A DNA stretch of 64,000 nt from Salinibacterium sp. ZJ450 (GCF_011751885.2 NZ_CP061771.1:1488001-1552000); one strand, 5' to 3'. Counted from the first letter of the stretch, positions 45,823 to 55,739 are shown. Translations and numbers: made by a program. The notes: generated by a model not told the origin, from the letters alone.

Positions 45823-47130
45823 ATGATTCAGCGCATTGATCTTCGCGGCGCCACGCCAAGCCCCGCCGAGCTGCTCGCCCTCGTACCCCGCACGGCGAAC
45901 GACGTCTCGTCGGTGACCGAAGCGGTGCACGCCCTCATCGACGACGTGCGCGACCGCGGCGAAACGGCGCTGCTCGACCAGGCCGAACGCTTCGACGGGG
46001 TGCGCCCGTCCAGGGTGCGGGTGCCGCAGGCCGACATCGACGCCGCCCGCGACGGTCTCGCCCCAGACGTACGCGCCGCCCTCGATGAGGCGATCATCCG
46101 GGTACGTCAGGCCACCGCCGCGCAGGTACCGCCGCCTGCCCGCACCGAGCTCGCCCCCGGTGCCGTGATCGAGCAGCGCTGGCAGCCGGTATCCCGGGTC
46201 GGTCTCTACGTACCGGGCGGCAAGGCCGTCTACCCGTCGAGCGTGGTGATGAACGTGGTGGCCGCGCAGGTCGCCGGCGTGGGCTCGATCGCGCTGGCCT
46301 CCCCGCCGCAGAAGGCGTTCGGGGGAGCCGTGCACCCCACCATCCTCGGCGCCGCCGGACTGCTCGGAATCGACGAGGTGTACGCCATGGGCGGCGCCGG
46401 CGCCATCGGCGCTCTCGCCCACGGGGTTGCCGGCATCGGTCTTGACCCGGTGCAGGTGGTCACCGGACCCGGCAACGTGTTCGTCGCCGCCGCCAAGCGC
46501 GCCGTACAGGGCGTGGTCGGCATCGACGCCGAAGCCGGCCCCACCGAGATCCTCATCATCGCCGACGACACCGCGGACGCCACCCTGGTCGCCGCCGACC
46601 TGATCAGCCAGGCCGAACACGACGAGCTGGCCGGCTCAGTGCTGGTCACCGACTCCGCCGAACTCGCCGACCGCGTCACCGCCGAGCTGGAGCGGCTGGC
46701 GACATCCACTCACCACCGTGCCCGCGTGCTCACCGCGCTGTCCGGGCCGCAGTCCGCGATCGTGGTGATGAATTCTTTGGCGGATGCCGCGGCCTTCAGC
46801 AACGCGTACGGCCCGGAGCACCTCGAAATCCAGACCGCAGATGACGACGCCACGCTGGCCCTGATCGACAGCGCCGGCGCCATCTTCCTCGGCCGCAACT
46901 CCCCGGTCAGCCTCGGCGACTACCTGGCCGGGTCCAATCACGTGCTGCCCACCGGCGGGCAGGCACGCTACGCATCCGGGCTCGGCGCGTACACCTTCCT
47001 GCGCCCGCAGCAGGTCATCCGCTACGACCGCGACGCTCTCGCCGCCGTCGAGGCGCGCATCGTGGCGCTCAGCAGCGCGGAGGACCTTCCCGGTCACGGC
47101 GACGCCATCACCGCCCGGTTCTCAGCCTGA
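45823..47130 (+). CDS. hisD: Histidinol dehydrogenase
   Basis: A 435-residue zinc enzyme that oxidises histidinol to histidine in two NAD-dependent steps, the end of histidine biosynthesis. The family segments [42 protein letters not shown] and QAEHDE are present, the last holding a zinc and catalytic region. No other his gene is in the window, so it is separate from any his operon here. It starts at ATG 45823, with only a -10-like TAGCAT nearby, suggesting a short or absent leader. nrdR follows after 17 bp. Confidence 0.96.
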   Translation: MIQRIDLRGATPSPAELLALVPRTANDVSSVTEAVHALIDDVRDRGETALLDQAERFDGVRPSRVRVPQADIDAARDGLAPDVRAALDEAIIRVRQATAAQVPPPARTELAPGAVIEQRWQPVSRVGLYVPGGKAVYPSSVVMNVVAAQVAGVGSIALASPPQKAFGGAVHPTILGAAGLLGIDEVYAMGGAGAIGALAHGVAGIGLDPVQVVTGPGNVFVAAAKRAVQGVVGIDAEAGPTEILIIADDTADATLVAADLISQAEHDELAGSVLVTDSAELADRVTAELERLATSTHHRARVLTALSGPQSAIVVMNSLADAAAFSNAYGPEHLEIQTADDDATLALIDSAGAIFLGRNSPVSLGDYLAGSNHVLPTGGQARYASGLGAYTFLRPQQVIRYDRDALAAVEARIVALSSAEDLPGHGDAITARFSA

Positions 47131-47147
47131 CCGCCTAAGGAGCCACC

Positions 47148-47642
47148 ATGTACTGTCCGTTCTGCCGCCACCCCGACAGCAGGGTCGTCGATTCACGGAC
47201 GACCGACGACGGCCTGTCCATCCGCCGCCGTCGGCAGTGCCCCGAGTGCGGGCGTCGCTTCAGCACCATCGAAACCGCCAGCCTGAACGTGATCAAGCGC
47301 AACGGCGTGGTCGAACCCTTCAGTCGGGAGAAGATCGTCTCCGGCGTGCGCAAGGCCTGCCAGGGCCGCCCGGTGACCGACTCTGACCTGGCCGTGCTCG
47401 CACAGCGGGTCGAGGAAACCATCCGCTCCACCGGCGCCTCGCAGATCGAGGCCAATGACATCGGCCTCGCCATCCTGCCCCCGCTGCAGGAACTCGACGA
47501 GGTGGCGTACCTGCGCTTCGCCAGTGTCTACCAGAGCTTCGACTCGCTCGAGGACTTCGAGGCCGCCATCGCGCTGCTCAGGGTCGAACGCGAAACCCGC
47601 GTCCTGGCGACCGAAACCGACCGCGCGGACGCCGGCGAGTAA
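47148..47642 (+). CDS. nrdR: Transcriptional repressor NrdR
   Basis: A 164-residue repressor of ribonucleotide reductase genes that senses ATP/dATP. The N-terminal zinc ribbon uses C3, C6, C31 and C34 (CPFC and CPEC). An ATP-cone domain follows (about 46-136). The target nrd genes are not in the window. It starts at ATG 47148 after AAGGAG, 17 bp after hisD, and the pyrD start follows after 7 bp, so hisD-nrdR-pyrD may form one transcript. Confidence 0.96.
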   Translation: MYCPFCRHPDSRVVDSRTTDDGLSIRRRRQCPECGRRFSTIETASLNVIKRNGVVEPFSREKIVSGVRKACQGRPVTDSDLAVLAQRVEETIRSTGASQIEANDIGLAILPPLQELDEVAYLRFASVYQSFDSLEDFEAAIALLRVERETRVLATETDRADAGE

Positions 47643-47649
47643 CGGCAGC

Positions 47650-48675
47650 ATGTACCCGATCCTGTTCCGGCTGTTCCTGTCCAAGCTCGACCCCGAACGC
47701 GCGCACCACCTCGCCTTCACCGTGATCCGACTGCTGCCCACGCTCGGCATCGGCGCGCTGGTGCACCGGTTCACCCGGCCCGATCCGTCACTTGGCGTTG
47801 ACACCCTCGGCCTGCATTTCGACTCGCCGTTCGGCGTCGCCGCGGGCTTCGACAAGGACGGACTCGGCATTCTGGGGCTCGGCCAGCTCGGCTTCGGGCA
47901 CGTCGAGGTGGGCACCATCACCGCCCGCGAGCAGCCAGGCAACGACAAGCCGCGACTGTTCCGGCTCATCCCGGACCGCGCGGTGATCAACCGGATGGGC
48001 TTCAACAACCACGGGGCCACCGCCGCCGCACCACGACTCAGGTCCGCGGCATCCCGCAGCAACCGCCCGGTGATCGGCATCAACATCGGCAAATCGCGGG
48101 TGGTCGACGTGGAGAACGCCGTCGACGACTACGTCGAGAGCACCCGGCTGCTCGCCCCGGCGGCCGACTATCTCGTGGTCAACGTCAGCTCGCCGAACAC
48201 CCCTGGCCTACGCGGCCTGCAGGAGATCGACAAGCTCGCTCCGCTGCTGACGGCGGTGCGGGATGCCGCGGACGGCACCCCCGTGCTCGTCAAGATCGCC
48301 CCCGACCTGAGCGACGACGAAGCCCGCCGGATCGCGCAGCTGGTGGTCGACCTGGGCCTGTCCGGCATCATCGCCACCAACACCACACTGTCCCGCGACG
48401 GCCTCCGCACCAAGCGCTCGGTGGTCGAGGCCGCCGGCGCGGGCGGGCTCTCCGGCGCGCCGCTGGCCGCCCGCTCGCTCGCCATGCTGCGGCTGATCCG
48501 CTCCATCGTTCCCCAGGAGCTGTGCGTGATCTCGGTCGGGGGAGTGGAGACCGCGGCGGATGTCGCGGAACGCCTGGCCGCCGGCGCGACCCTCGTGCAG
48601 GGCTACACCGGGTTCCTCTACCGCGGGCCGCTCTGGGCCAGGCAGATCAACCGCGGCCTCGCCCGGCGACGCTAG
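47650..48675 (+). CDS. pyrD: Quinone-dependent dihydroorotate dehydrogenase (class 2)
   Basis: A 341-residue FMN enzyme that oxidises dihydroorotate to orotate and passes electrons to menaquinone, in pyrimidine synthesis. The N-terminal membrane-associating helical segment (YPILFRLFLSKLDPERAHHL) marks class 2. NVSSPNTPGLRGLQ begins at N178 and contains the catalytic serine region (S181). The FMN-phosphate region is SVGGVETAAD plus VQGYTGFLYRGP. ATG 47650 was chosen to give this N-terminus; the frame is open further up through nrdR. Confidence 0.95.
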   Translation: MYPILFRLFLSKLDPERAHHLAFTVIRLLPTLGIGALVHRFTRPDPSLGVDTLGLHFDSPFGVAAGFDKDGLGILGLGQLGFGHVEVGTITAREQPGNDKPRLFRLIPDRAVINRMGFNNHGATAAAPRLRSAASRSNRPVIGINIGKSRVVDVENAVDDYVESTRLLAPAADYLVVNVSSPNTPGLRGLQEIDKLAPLLTAVRDAADGTPVLVKIAPDLSDDEARRIAQLVVDLGLSGIIATNTTLSRDGLRTKRSVVEAAGAGGLSGAPLAARSLAMLRLIRSIVPQELCVISVGGVETAADVAERLAAGATLVQGYTGFLYRGPLWARQINRGLARRR

Positions 48676-48697
48676 GCGCCCTGGACCAGGTTGCCAC

Positions 48698-49117
48698 ATG
48701 AATCAGGACGATCCTCCCCGCGTTGAGTTTGCTTTTCCCGGGCCGTTGCGCGACCGGCTTGTTTCGGCGATTCTCGACGGGAGTAAGACGTCGACGACCT
48801 CCACGGCCGTGGAGTATCGAATCGAGGACGATCCGTTCCCGCAGGTTGGTGCGCGGCAGGTTGTGGTTGATTCGGCTGAGAAGGCTGTCGCCGTGATCGA
48901 GATCACCGACGTTCAACACTTTCGCCTCGGGTTAGTCCCCTGGGAGCATGCGCGCGACGAGGGCGAGGGACACTCTTCTCTTTCCGAGTGGCGGGCCGCA
49001 CATGAGCGTTACTGGCACAGCAATGAGATGCGGAGTTTCCTCGGGAACCCGTCGTTCACGGTGAACGATGACACGATGGTGGTTCTCGAACGATTTCGGC
49101 TTGTCGAAGTGCTCTGA
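48698..49117 (+). CDS. ASCH domain protein
   Basis: A 139-residue protein resembling ASCH-domain (YqfB-like) proteins, a beta-barrel fold related to PUA and thought to bind RNA or nucleotides; some members are amidohydrolases of modified nucleosides. Fitting features are FPGPLRDRLVSAILDGSKTST near the N-terminus, ITDVQHFRLGLV in the middle and the C-terminal VLERFRLVEVL strand. Third-position codon use is less GC-biased than in its neighbours (TTT, GTT and CTT are common), so horizontal gain is possible. It starts at ATG 48698, 22 bp after pyrD, without a strong ribosome binding site. Convergent with the stress protein gene. Confidence 0.75.
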   Translation: MNQDDPPRVEFAFPGPLRDRLVSAILDGSKTSTTSTAVEYRIEDDPFPQVGARQVVVDSAEKAVAVIEITDVQHFRLGLVPWEHARDEGEGHSSLSEWRAAHERYWHSNEMRSFLGNPSFTVNDDTMVVLERFRLVEVL

Positions 49118-49147
49118 GGCAGCACTCTCCAGCGGTGCCAGACGACG

Positions 49148-50032
49148 CTAGGAACCTTCCGCAGCCGCTCGCGCAGCGGCCGCCTTCTTCAGCGCCGCAT
49201 GGGTGGGAATGACAGCAACAGGGCACGGCGGGTTGAGCAACACGTCGTGCGCGACCGAGCCGAGCAACAGCTCCCGCAGGATGCCTTTGCCGGTGCGGCC
49301 GATCACCAGCAGTTGGGCGTGCTCGCCGGCATCCACCAGCACATGGATCTGCGGGCCTTCCTTCAGCTGATGCGTCACCGGCAGATTCGGGTGCGCCGCG
49401 TGGATACGCTCACTCTCGGTGTCGAGCACGTCTCGGTGCGCATCGCGAACCGTGGTGTAGGGGTAGTGCAGGTCGGCGACGGGCACCGGATAGATCGGTG
49501 ACGCCGCCCACACGTGGATCAGGTCGAGCACCACGCCGCGCGCCGTTGCCTCGGCTACGGCGAAATCCGCGGCCTCGGTCGCCGGCTCCTCGCCGACGGC
49601 GAGCATCACCGGTCCGGGGTGCTGCTTCCAGACGCGCGGCACCACCACCACCGGGCAGCGGGACAACGCAGCCAGCCGGAGCGGGATCGTGCCGTACACG
49701 AGCGCGCGCAGCCGACTCGACTTGTCGGAGCCGACCACGAGGAGCGCCGCCGTGGCGGAGTAGTCGACGAGCTCATTGACCGGAACGCCGCGGAGCAGGC
49801 GGGCGCTGGTCTTCACGCGGGGCGCGGTGCGGCGCACGTGCTCCTGGGCGTCCTGCAAAGTCTTCTCGTAGAACGGGCGCAGCTCGGTCTCGGTCTGGAA
49901 CGCGGCATCCGGAATCCACAGCACGGCGACCAGATCGATCGACATCTCGACGTGCCTGGACCGTTCGATCGCCCAGTCAAGCGCTCCGAGGCTCGCCGGG
50001 GATCCATCGACAGCCACGATGACCTGCTGCAT
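49148..50032 (-). CDS. Universal stress protein with two UspA domains
   Basis: A 294-residue tandem UspA protein. Domain 1 (about 1-145) ends in an ATP-loop-like segment VVGSDKSSRLRALVYGTI; domain 2 (about 150-285) has the clear ATP-binding pattern GRTGKGILRELLLGS. Such proteins bind ATP and accumulate under starvation or hypoxia in actinobacteria. The C-terminus is Ala/Lys-rich. It starts at ATG 50032. It lies 40 bp downstream of the DUF3043 gene on the same strand and may share its transcript. Confidence 0.9.
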   Translation of the reverse strand: MQQVIVAVDGSPASLGALDWAIERSRHVEMSIDLVAVLWIPDAAFQTETELRPFYEKTLQDAQEHVRRTAPRVKTSARLLRGVPVNELVDYSATAALLVVGSDKSSRLRALVYGTIPLRLAALSRCPVVVVPRVWKQHPGPVMLAVGEEPATEAADFAVAEATARGVVLDLIHVWAASPIYPVPVADLHYPYTTVRDAHRDVLDTESERIHAAHPNLPVTHQLKEGPQIHVLVDAGEHAQLLVIGRTGKGILRELLLGSVAHDVLLNPPCPVAVIPTHAALKKAAAARAAAEGS

Positions 50033-50072
50033 GCTGACTCCCTCGTCATGTCGCGCGCAGCGCCGGCCGCGG

Positions 50073-50645
50073 CTAGCTGGGGTAGTGCCCCCGCTTCACC
50101 TGCGGCTTCGGCAGCCGCATCACACGCAATTGAAGGCTACGCATCGCGGCGTACCAGCGCACCCCGCTCTCGACCTTGTCCTCACCGAACTTGGCGCGCA
50201 GCTTCTTGCGCACGGTCAGGCCCAGGAAGATGCTGTCGAGCACGGCGAGGCCGAAGAAGACCCAGAGAACCAGCATCGCGACCACCGCCACGGTGGGGTC
50301 TGGCACGAACGTGATGATGATCACCAGGAACATCACCGGGATCATGAACTCGCCGATGCTGGTGCGCGCGTCGACGTAGTCACGCACAAACCGCTTCTGC
50401 GGTCCCTTGTCGCGCACCGGAAGGTACTTCTCGTCACCGGCCGCCATGCCGAGGCGTGCCCTCTCACGAGCCTCCGCCATCTTGGCGCGCGACTCCTTGG
50501 AGGCCTGCTTGCGGTCATCCGGCACCAGCGGCCGCTTGCGGGCGGCTTCGCGCTCCTTGCGGCTGGGCGTCGGCTGCCCCTTGCCGACCAGGTCGCCGTC
50601 GAGGTCGACGTCAGCGTCGGGTGTGTTGTCAGATGTCTTAGCCAC
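50073..50645 (-). CDS. DUF3043 family membrane protein
   Basis: A 190-residue protein of the actinobacterial DUF3043 family. It has a charged N-terminal half (Lys/Arg/Asp-rich, with PTPSRKEREAARKRPLVP), two membrane helices (about 101-118 and 120-142) and a basic C-terminal region. Function is unknown. It starts at GTG 50645 with AAGGA 7 bases upstream. It is divergent from the M20 peptidase over a very short gap, and is often found next to this peptidase and the respiratory genes in related genomes (inference from memory). Confidence 0.87.
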   Translation of the reverse strand: MAKTSDNTPDADVDLDGDLVGKGQPTPSRKEREAARKRPLVPDDRKQASKESRAKMAEARERARLGMAAGDEKYLPVRDKGPQKRFVRDYVDARTSIGEFMIPVMFLVIIITFVPDPTVAVVAMLVLWVFFGLAVLDSIFLGLTVRKKLRAKFGEDKVESGVRWYAAMRSLQLRVMRLPKPQVKRGHYPS

Positions 50646-50684
50646 GAGAAAGTCCTTGTTTTGGGGTCACTTAAGATTACCTGC
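50646..50684. promoter_or_regulatory. Compact divergent promoter
   Basis: TAAGAT (50672-50677, plus) and TAATCT (complement of 50674-50679, minus) overlap within TTAAGATTA. The plus element ends 7 bases before the ATG of the M20 gene, implying a leaderless mRNA. The minus element leaves a short leader with AAGGA for the DUF3043 gene. The -35 boxes are unclear. Confidence 0.45.
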
Positions 50685-52103
50685 ATGACTGATAGCCAGC
50701 TGCCAGAGACTTCATCGCCGACCGCGCCCGCGGAGGGGGCTCTGCGCGATGCCGTGCAGCACGGCCTTCCCGCCGCGATCGCCGACCTGTCCAACCTCGT
50801 CCGCATCCCGTCTGTGGCGTGGGACGGCTTCGACCACAGCCACGTGCAGCGAAGCGCCGAGGCGGTGCGCGCCCTGTTGGAGGGGCTCGGCGTGTTCGAC
50901 TCGGTGCAGATCTCGCGCGCGCCGCTGGAGACCGGCGACATGCTAGGTCAGCCGGCGGTGCTCGCCACCAGGGCTGCGCGCAACGGCAAGCCCACAATCC
51001 TGCTCTACGCCCACCACGACGTGCAGCCTCCCGGCGACGATGCCGACTGGGACACCCCGCCGTTCGAGCCGACCGTTCTCGGCGACCGGCTGTACGGTCG
51101 CGGCGCCGCAGACGACAAGGCCGGCGTGATGGCCCATGTCGCGTCGATCCGGGCGCTCACCGAAACCCTCGGCTCCGACTTCGACCTGGGCCTTGCCGTG
51201 TTCATCGAGGGCGAAGAGGAGTGCGGCAGCCTGTCGTTCACCAACTTCCTGGAGCAGCACCGCGAGCAGCTCGCCGCTGACGCGATCGTGGTGGCAGACT
51301 CCGGCAACTGGGATGTCGAGACCCCGGCGCTCACCGTGGGACTGCGCGGCAACGTGGCGTTCCGGTTGAAGATCTCGACGCTCGATCACGCGTCGCATTC
51401 CGGCATGTTCGGGGGAGCGGTGCCCGACGCGATGCTCGTGGCCGTGCAGTTGCTGTCCACCCTTTACGACGCCGACGGCGGCAACGCGGTGGCCGGGCTC
51501 ACCGCGCACGAGCAGCAGACCCCCGAGTACCCGGAGTCGCAGCTGCGCGCCGAGACCGGACTGCTCGACGGAGTAAGCCCGATCGGCACCGGCAGCATTC
51601 TCAGCCGGATCTGGTCGAAGCCCTCGATCACGGTCACCGGAATCGACGCGCCGAGCGTGAAGAATGCGTCGAACACGCTGGTGCCGTCGGTGACGGTGAA
51701 GCTGAGCGCCCGGGTGGCGCCGGGTCAGTCCGCGGCATCCGCTCTTCAGGCGATTCAGTCGCACCTGTCGACGCACGTTCCGTATGGCGCGAAGCTCGAG
51801 ATCTCGCACTTGGAACTCGGCAACCCATTCCTGGTGGACACCAGCGGTTGGGCGGTCGCCGATGCCAAGGACGCCATGACTGAGGCATGGGGGAAGGATG
51901 TCGTCGAGATGGGCGTTGGCGGATCAATCCCGTTCATCGCCGACCTGGTCGAGATGTTCCCGAAGGCGCAGATCCTGGTGACCGGCGTCGAGGACCCCGA
52001 TTCCCGGGCGCACGCCCCAAACGAATCGCTGCATCTCGGGGTGTTCCACCGGGCAATTCTCACCGAGGCGCTCCTGCTCGCGAAGCTCAACGCGCGCGCG
52101 TAG
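50685..52103 (+). CDS. M20-family metallopeptidase (dipeptidase-like)
   Basis: A 472-residue di-zinc peptidase of the M20 (ArgE/DapE/CPG2/dipeptidase) family. Metal-binding segments are YAHHDVQP (H110, D112), GRGAADDKAG (bridging Asp near 143), EGEEECGS (catalytic and metal Glu at 177-178) and DSGNWD (D205). A dimerisation lid domain interrupts the catalytic fold (about 215-365). It probably trims dipeptides in the cytosol; the exact substrate is unknown. The ATG at 50685 has no ribosome binding site but a -10-like TAAGAT 7 bases upstream. Confidence 0.9.
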   Translation: MTDSQLPETSSPTAPAEGALRDAVQHGLPAAIADLSNLVRIPSVAWDGFDHSHVQRSAEAVRALLEGLGVFDSVQISRAPLETGDMLGQPAVLATRAARNGKPTILLYAHHDVQPPGDDADWDTPPFEPTVLGDRLYGRGAADDKAGVMAHVASIRALTETLGSDFDLGLAVFIEGEEECGSLSFTNFLEQHREQLAADAIVVADSGNWDVETPALTVGLRGNVAFRLKISTLDHASHSGMFGGAVPDAMLVAVQLLSTLYDADGGNAVAGLTAHEQQTPEYPESQLRAETGLLDGVSPIGTGSILSRIWSKPSITVTGIDAPSVKNASNTLVPSVTVKLSARVAPGQSAASALQAIQSHLSTHVPYGAKLEISHLELGNPFLVDTSGWAVADAKDAMTEAWGKDVVEMGVGGSIPFIADLVEMFPKAQILVTGVEDPDSRAHAPNESLHLGVFHRAILTEALLLAKLNARA

Positions 52104-52137
52104 AATGAACCCAGTTTTCCCGATCAAGGAGTGATGC

Positions 52138-52488
52138 ATGACTGACACGACCACGGTTGCCGAGCACGGCGTCGGGCTCTCAGCGGCCGCCGCCGACAAG
52201 GTCCGCAACCTGCTGCAGCAGGAGGGCCGCGACGATCTGCGACTGCGCGTTGCGGTTCAGCCCGGCGGATGCTCGGGCCTGATCTACCAGCTCTATTTCG
52301 ACGAGCGGCTGCTCGATGGAGACGCCACCGTTGACTTCGATGGAGTCGAAGTTGTCGTCGACAAGATGAGTGTGCCGTACCTTGACGGTGCCTCGATCGA
52401 CTTTGAGGACACCATCCAGAAACAGGGCTTCACGATTGACAACCCTCAGGCGCAGGGAAGCTGCGCGTGTGGGGACTCATTCCACTAG
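52138..52488 (+). CDS. erpA: Iron-sulfur cluster insertion protein (A-type carrier)
   Basis: A 116-residue HesB/IscA/ErpA-type carrier that receives Fe-S clusters and delivers them to apoproteins, here possibly including the Rieske protein encoded 7 kb away. The three cluster-binding cysteines are C45 (PGGCSG), C109 and C111 (SCACG) near the C-terminus. It starts at ATG 52138 after AAGGAGTG. A strong hairpin follows its stop. Confidence 0.93.
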   Translation: MTDTTTVAEHGVGLSAAAADKVRNLLQQEGRDDLRLRVAVQPGGCSGLIYQLYFDERLLDGDATVDFDGVEVVVDKMSVPYLDGASIDFEDTIQKQGFTIDNPQAQGSCACGDSFH

Positions 52489-52501
52489 AGACACGATGAT
52501 C

Positions 52502-52533
52502 GAAGGGCGTCGACCGAGGGGTCGGCGCCCTTC
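52502..52533 (+). terminator. Hairpin terminator after erpA
   Basis: GAAGGGCGTCGACC (52502-52515) pairs with GGTCGGCGCCCTTC (52520-52533) over 14 bp, with one G-T pair and a GAGG loop. There is no T-run, so it would be a T-poor actinobacterial-type terminator. Confidence 0.65.
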
Positions 52534-52589
52534 GTGGTTATAGACTGACAGTTGAATCACAGTTTTTCAGCATTACCGAGAGGTCAGAG

Positions 52590-53450
52590 GTGCGCTCAAA
52601 TCGCCGTTATCGATGGGCTGCTATCCCTATTGGGGTCGCAATTTCCATCGTTCTTGCAGGATGTACACAAGCGCAGCTCAATGGCTATCTGCCCACTGAA
52701 GCTGGCACCACCAATCACGTTGATCGTGTCATAGGACTCTGGGTAACCTCTTGGATCATCCTGCTGCTCGTCGGTGTGGTCACCTGGGGGCTCATCATCT
52801 GGGCTGCCGTGGTCTACCGACGTCGCAAGGGCCAGACCGGTCTCCCGGTTCAGCTCCGCTACAACATGCCGATCGAGATCTTCTACACCGTGATCCCGCT
52901 CATTCTGGTGGTGGGCTTCTTCGCCTTCACCGCCCGTGATCAGGCCGTGATCGAGGAGCCGCACGCCGACCCCGACGTGACCATCGAGGTCTACGGCAAA
53001 CGTTGGGCGTGGGACTTCAACTACGTCACCGACGATGTCTACTCCGCCGGTGTTCAGGCGCAGGAGGACGCGAACAACCACATCGAGGCCGACTCGCTGC
53101 CGACCCTCTACCTTCCGGTCAACCAGAAGGTCGAAATCAAGCTGGAGTCGCGTGACGTCATCCACTCCTTCTGGGTGGTCGACTTCCTGTACAAGAAGGA
53201 CATGGTTCCGGCGAAGTCGAACTACATGTACTTCGAGCCGCTGAAAACCGGCACCTATCAGGGCAAGTGCGCCGAGCTGTGCGGCGAATACCACTCGCTC
53301 ATGTTGTTCACCGTCGAGGTCGTCGAACAGGACGAGTACGACGCGTACATCGAGTCGCTTCGCGCCGCCGGCAACACCGGTCAGCTCGGTGCCGACTACG
53401 ACACGAACCAGAACCAGCCCGGCACCACCAGCACCCGCGGCAACGAGTAG
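52590..53450 (+). CDS. ctaC: Cytochrome c oxidase subunit II
   Basis: A 286-residue subunit of the aa3 oxidase that takes electrons from cytochrome c (here the bc1-bound QcrC) at the CuA centre. A lipoprotein signal with lipobox LAGC gives C25 as the lipidated residue. Two membrane helices follow (about 50-76 and 98-116), then the cupredoxin domain with CuA ligands H192, C227, E229, C231, H235 and M238. It starts at GTG 52590 after AGAGG. ctaD follows 8 bp downstream. Confidence 0.96.
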   Translation: MRSNRRYRWAAIPIGVAISIVLAGCTQAQLNGYLPTEAGTTNHVDRVIGLWVTSWIILLLVGVVTWGLIIWAAVVYRRRKGQTGLPVQLRYNMPIEIFYTVIPLILVVGFFAFTARDQAVIEEPHADPDVTIEVYGKRWAWDFNYVTDDVYSAGVQAQEDANNHIEADSLPTLYLPVNQKVEIKLESRDVIHSFWVVDFLYKKDMVPAKSNYMYFEPLKTGTYQGKCAELCGEYHSLMLFTVEVVEQDEYDAYIESLRAAGNTGQLGADYDTNQNQPGTTSTRGNE

Positions 53451-53458
53451 GGCACATC

Positions 53459-55213
53459 ATGACTACGACTGAAACCAAGCCGCAGACTGCGGCGGCGCCT
53501 CAGCCTTCGAGTCGCACCTTTGGTGCGGCGAAGGTGGAGCGTAAGGGCAACATCCTGGTGAAGTGGATCACGTCCACCGACCACAAGACCATCGGGTACA
53601 TGTACCTGATCTCGTCGTTCGTGTACTTCTGCATCGGCGGCGTGATGGCTCTCGTCATCCGCGCCCAGCTGTTCGCTCCTGGCCTCGAGATCGTGGCCAC
53701 CAAGGAGCAGTACAACCAGCTGTTCACGATGCACGGCACGATCATGCTGCTGATGTTCGCGACGCCGCTGTTCGCCGGGTTCGCCAACGTGCTGATGCCG
53801 TTGCAGATCGGTGCTCCGGATGTCGCGTTCCCCCGTCTGAACGCGTTCGCGTACTGGGCATACAGCTTCGGCTCGCTCATCGCCGTCGCCGGATTCATCA
53901 CCCCGCAGGGTGCGGCATCCTTCGGCTGGTTCGCCTACGCGCCGCTGTCGAACACGACGTTCTCACCGGGTGTCGGTGGTCACCTGTGGGTATTCGGTCT
54001 CGCGATCAGCGGTTTCGGAACCATCCTCGGTGCGGTGAACTTCATCACCACGATCGTCACCATGCGTGCGCCCGGTATGACCATGTTCCGCATGCCGATC
54101 TTCACCTGGAACATCATGGTGACCTCGATCCTCGTGCTGTTGGCCTTCCCGGTGCTGGCCGCCGCGCTCTTCGGCCTCGGCGCCGACCGGGTGTTCGGTG
54201 CGCACATCTACAACCCAGAGAACGGTGGCGCCATTCTGTGGCAGCACCTGTTCTGGTTCTTCGGCCATCCCGAGGTGTACATCATCGCGCTGCCGTTCTT
54301 CGGCATCGTCTCTGAAGTGTTCCCGGTGTTCAGCCGCAAGCCGATCTTCGGGTACAAGACGCTGATCTACGCGACGATCTCGATCGCGGCCCTGTCGATG
54401 ACGGTGTGGGCTCACCACATGTACGTCACCGGCTCGGTGTTGCTGCCGTTCTTCTCACTGATGACGATGCTGATCGCGGTTCCAACCGGCGTGAAGATCT
54501 TCAACTGGGTCGGAACCATGTGGCGCGGGTCGATCACGTTCGAGACCCCCATGGTGTGGGCCATTGGCTTCCTGGTCACCTTCACCTTCGGTGGACTGAC
54601 CGGTGTCATCCTGGCGTCGCCGCCGCTCGACTTCCACGTGTCAGACACCTACTTCGTGGTGGCGCACTTCCACTACGTCGTGTTCGGAACCGTGGTGTTC
54701 GCTATGTTCAGCGGGTTCTACTTCTGGTGGCCCAAGTGGACCGGCAAGATGCTCAACGAGCGCCTCGGCAAGATCCACTTCTGGTTGCTGTTCATCGGCT
54801 TCCACACCACCTTCCTCGTCCAGCACTGGCTCGGTGTGGTCGGTATGCCACGTCGGTACGCCACCTACATGGTCGAAGACGGCTTCACCTGGATGAACCA
54901 GCTGTCCACGGTGGGTGCGGTCATCCTGGCAGCCTCGATGATCCCGTTCTTCCTGAACGTGTTCGTTACGGCGCGCACCGCCCCCAAGGTGACGGTGAAC
55001 GACCCGTGGGGCTACGGCCGCTCGCTCGAGTGGGCGACCTCCTGCCCGCCGCCGCGTCACAACTTCACCTCGATCCCGCGGATCCGGTCGGAGTCTCCGG
55101 CGTTCGACCTGCACCACCCCGAAGCCGGCGTTCCGGTGGGCGTGGGCGCAGGAGCGCTCCGGGATGCTCCGGAGGCACCGGTTGTCGACCTCACAGATGA
55201 AAAGGTGAAGTAG
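53459..55213 (+). CDS. ctaD: Cytochrome c oxidase subunit I
   Basis: A 584-residue catalytic subunit of aa3 oxidase with 12 membrane helices, binding heme a and the heme a3-CuB site where oxygen is reduced. H92 ([10 protein letters not shown]) is a heme a ligand. [15 protein letters not shown] holds the His-Tyr cross-linked CuB site, AHHMYV two further CuB histidines, and [11 protein letters not shown] the heme ligands. ATG 53459 was chosen 8 bp after ctaC; an open frame extends upstream inside ctaC. ctaF follows after 3 bp. Confidence 0.97.
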   Translation: MTTTETKPQTAAAPQPSSRTFGAAKVERKGNILVKWITSTDHKTIGYMYLISSFVYFCIGGVMALVIRAQLFAPGLEIVATKEQYNQLFTMHGTIMLLMFATPLFAGFANVLMPLQIGAPDVAFPRLNAFAYWAYSFGSLIAVAGFITPQGAASFGWFAYAPLSNTTFSPGVGGHLWVFGLAISGFGTILGAVNFITTIVTMRAPGMTMFRMPIFTWNIMVTSILVLLAFPVLAAALFGLGADRVFGAHIYNPENGGAILWQHLFWFFGHPEVYIIALPFFGIVSEVFPVFSRKPIFGYKTLIYATISIAALSMTVWAHHMYVTGSVLLPFFSLMTMLIAVPTGVKIFNWVGTMWRGSITFETPMVWAIGFLVTFTFGGLTGVILASPPLDFHVSDTYFVVAHFHYVVFGTVVFAMFSGFYFWWPKWTGKMLNERLGKIHFWLLFIGFHTTFLVQHWLGVVGMPRRYATYMVEDGFTWMNQLSTVGAVILAASMIPFFLNVFVTARTAPKVTVNDPWGYGRSLEWATSCPPPRHNFTSIPRIRSESPAFDLHHPEAGVPVGVGAGALRDAPEAPVVDLTDEKVK

Positions 55214-55216
55214 CCG

Positions 55217-55636
55217 ATGAAGGCGAATGTTGTCCTCTTTTGGATTCTCGGTGTGTTCTTCGCCATCGTGGCGGTTACCTACATCGTCTGGTCGCTGGCG
55301 TACTACGACGGTCACCTCGAGTGGGCCGGTGCCACCGCGCTCATCCTGAGCACTGCGCTCAGCCTCTTCCTGGCGTTCTACCTGGGCAAGGTACACAAGT
55401 CGCAGGGCGGGGAGCTGCCGGAAGACCGTATTGACGCGAACATCGATGACGGAGACCCCGAGCTCGGGCACTTCAGCCCGTGGAGCTGGTGGCCTGTCAC
55501 GCTCGCCGCGTCGGCCTCGCTGATCATGCTGGGCCTGGCCATCGGATTCTGGCTGTCGGTCATCGGGGTGGCCATCACGGTCGTTGCCCTCGTCGGCTGG
55601 GTCTACGAGGACTACCGCGGCAACTTCGCTCGGTAG
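55217..55636 (+). CDS. ctaF: Cytochrome c oxidase subunit IV (actinobacterial)
   Basis: A 139-residue small subunit with four membrane helices (about 3-25, 33-52, 88-107 and 108-128), characteristic of the actinobacterial aa3 oxidase. Its role is structural, in the bc1-aa3 supercomplex. PWSWWPVTLAASASL is typical of the family. It starts at ATG 55217 three bases after ctaD and is followed by an intrinsic terminator, ending the ctaCDF operon. Confidence 0.93.
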   Translation: MKANVVLFWILGVFFAIVAVTYIVWSLAYYDGHLEWAGATALILSTALSLFLAFYLGKVHKSQGGELPEDRIDANIDDGDPELGHFSPWSWWPVTLAASASLIMLGLAIGFWLSVIGVAITVVALVGWVYEDYRGNFAR

Positions 55637-55661
55637 GAAGTTCTCAGCAAGTCTCGAAGAG

Positions 55662-55695
55662 GGGCGGAGTCAGCAGCAGCTGCTCCGCCCTTTTT
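55662..55695 (+). terminator. Rho-independent terminator after ctaF
   Basis: GGGCGGAG pairs with CTCCGCCC, with a possible inner AGCAG/CTGCT extension, followed by TTTTT at 55691-55695. It ends the ctaCDF transcript and faces the opposing secreted-protein gene. Confidence 0.8.
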
Positions 55696-55739
55696 CTGTT
55701 GTGTCAGGGCTTCTGCTGTGGGTTTGGGAGCCGTCGACC

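Noticed and set aside
45368-45826. A 152-codon plus-strand frame between dnaE and hisD, encoding a peptide that repeats itself.
   Set aside because: It reads through both copies of the hairpin repeat and the palindrome, has no ribosome binding site, and its repeats are explained by the DNA repeats.
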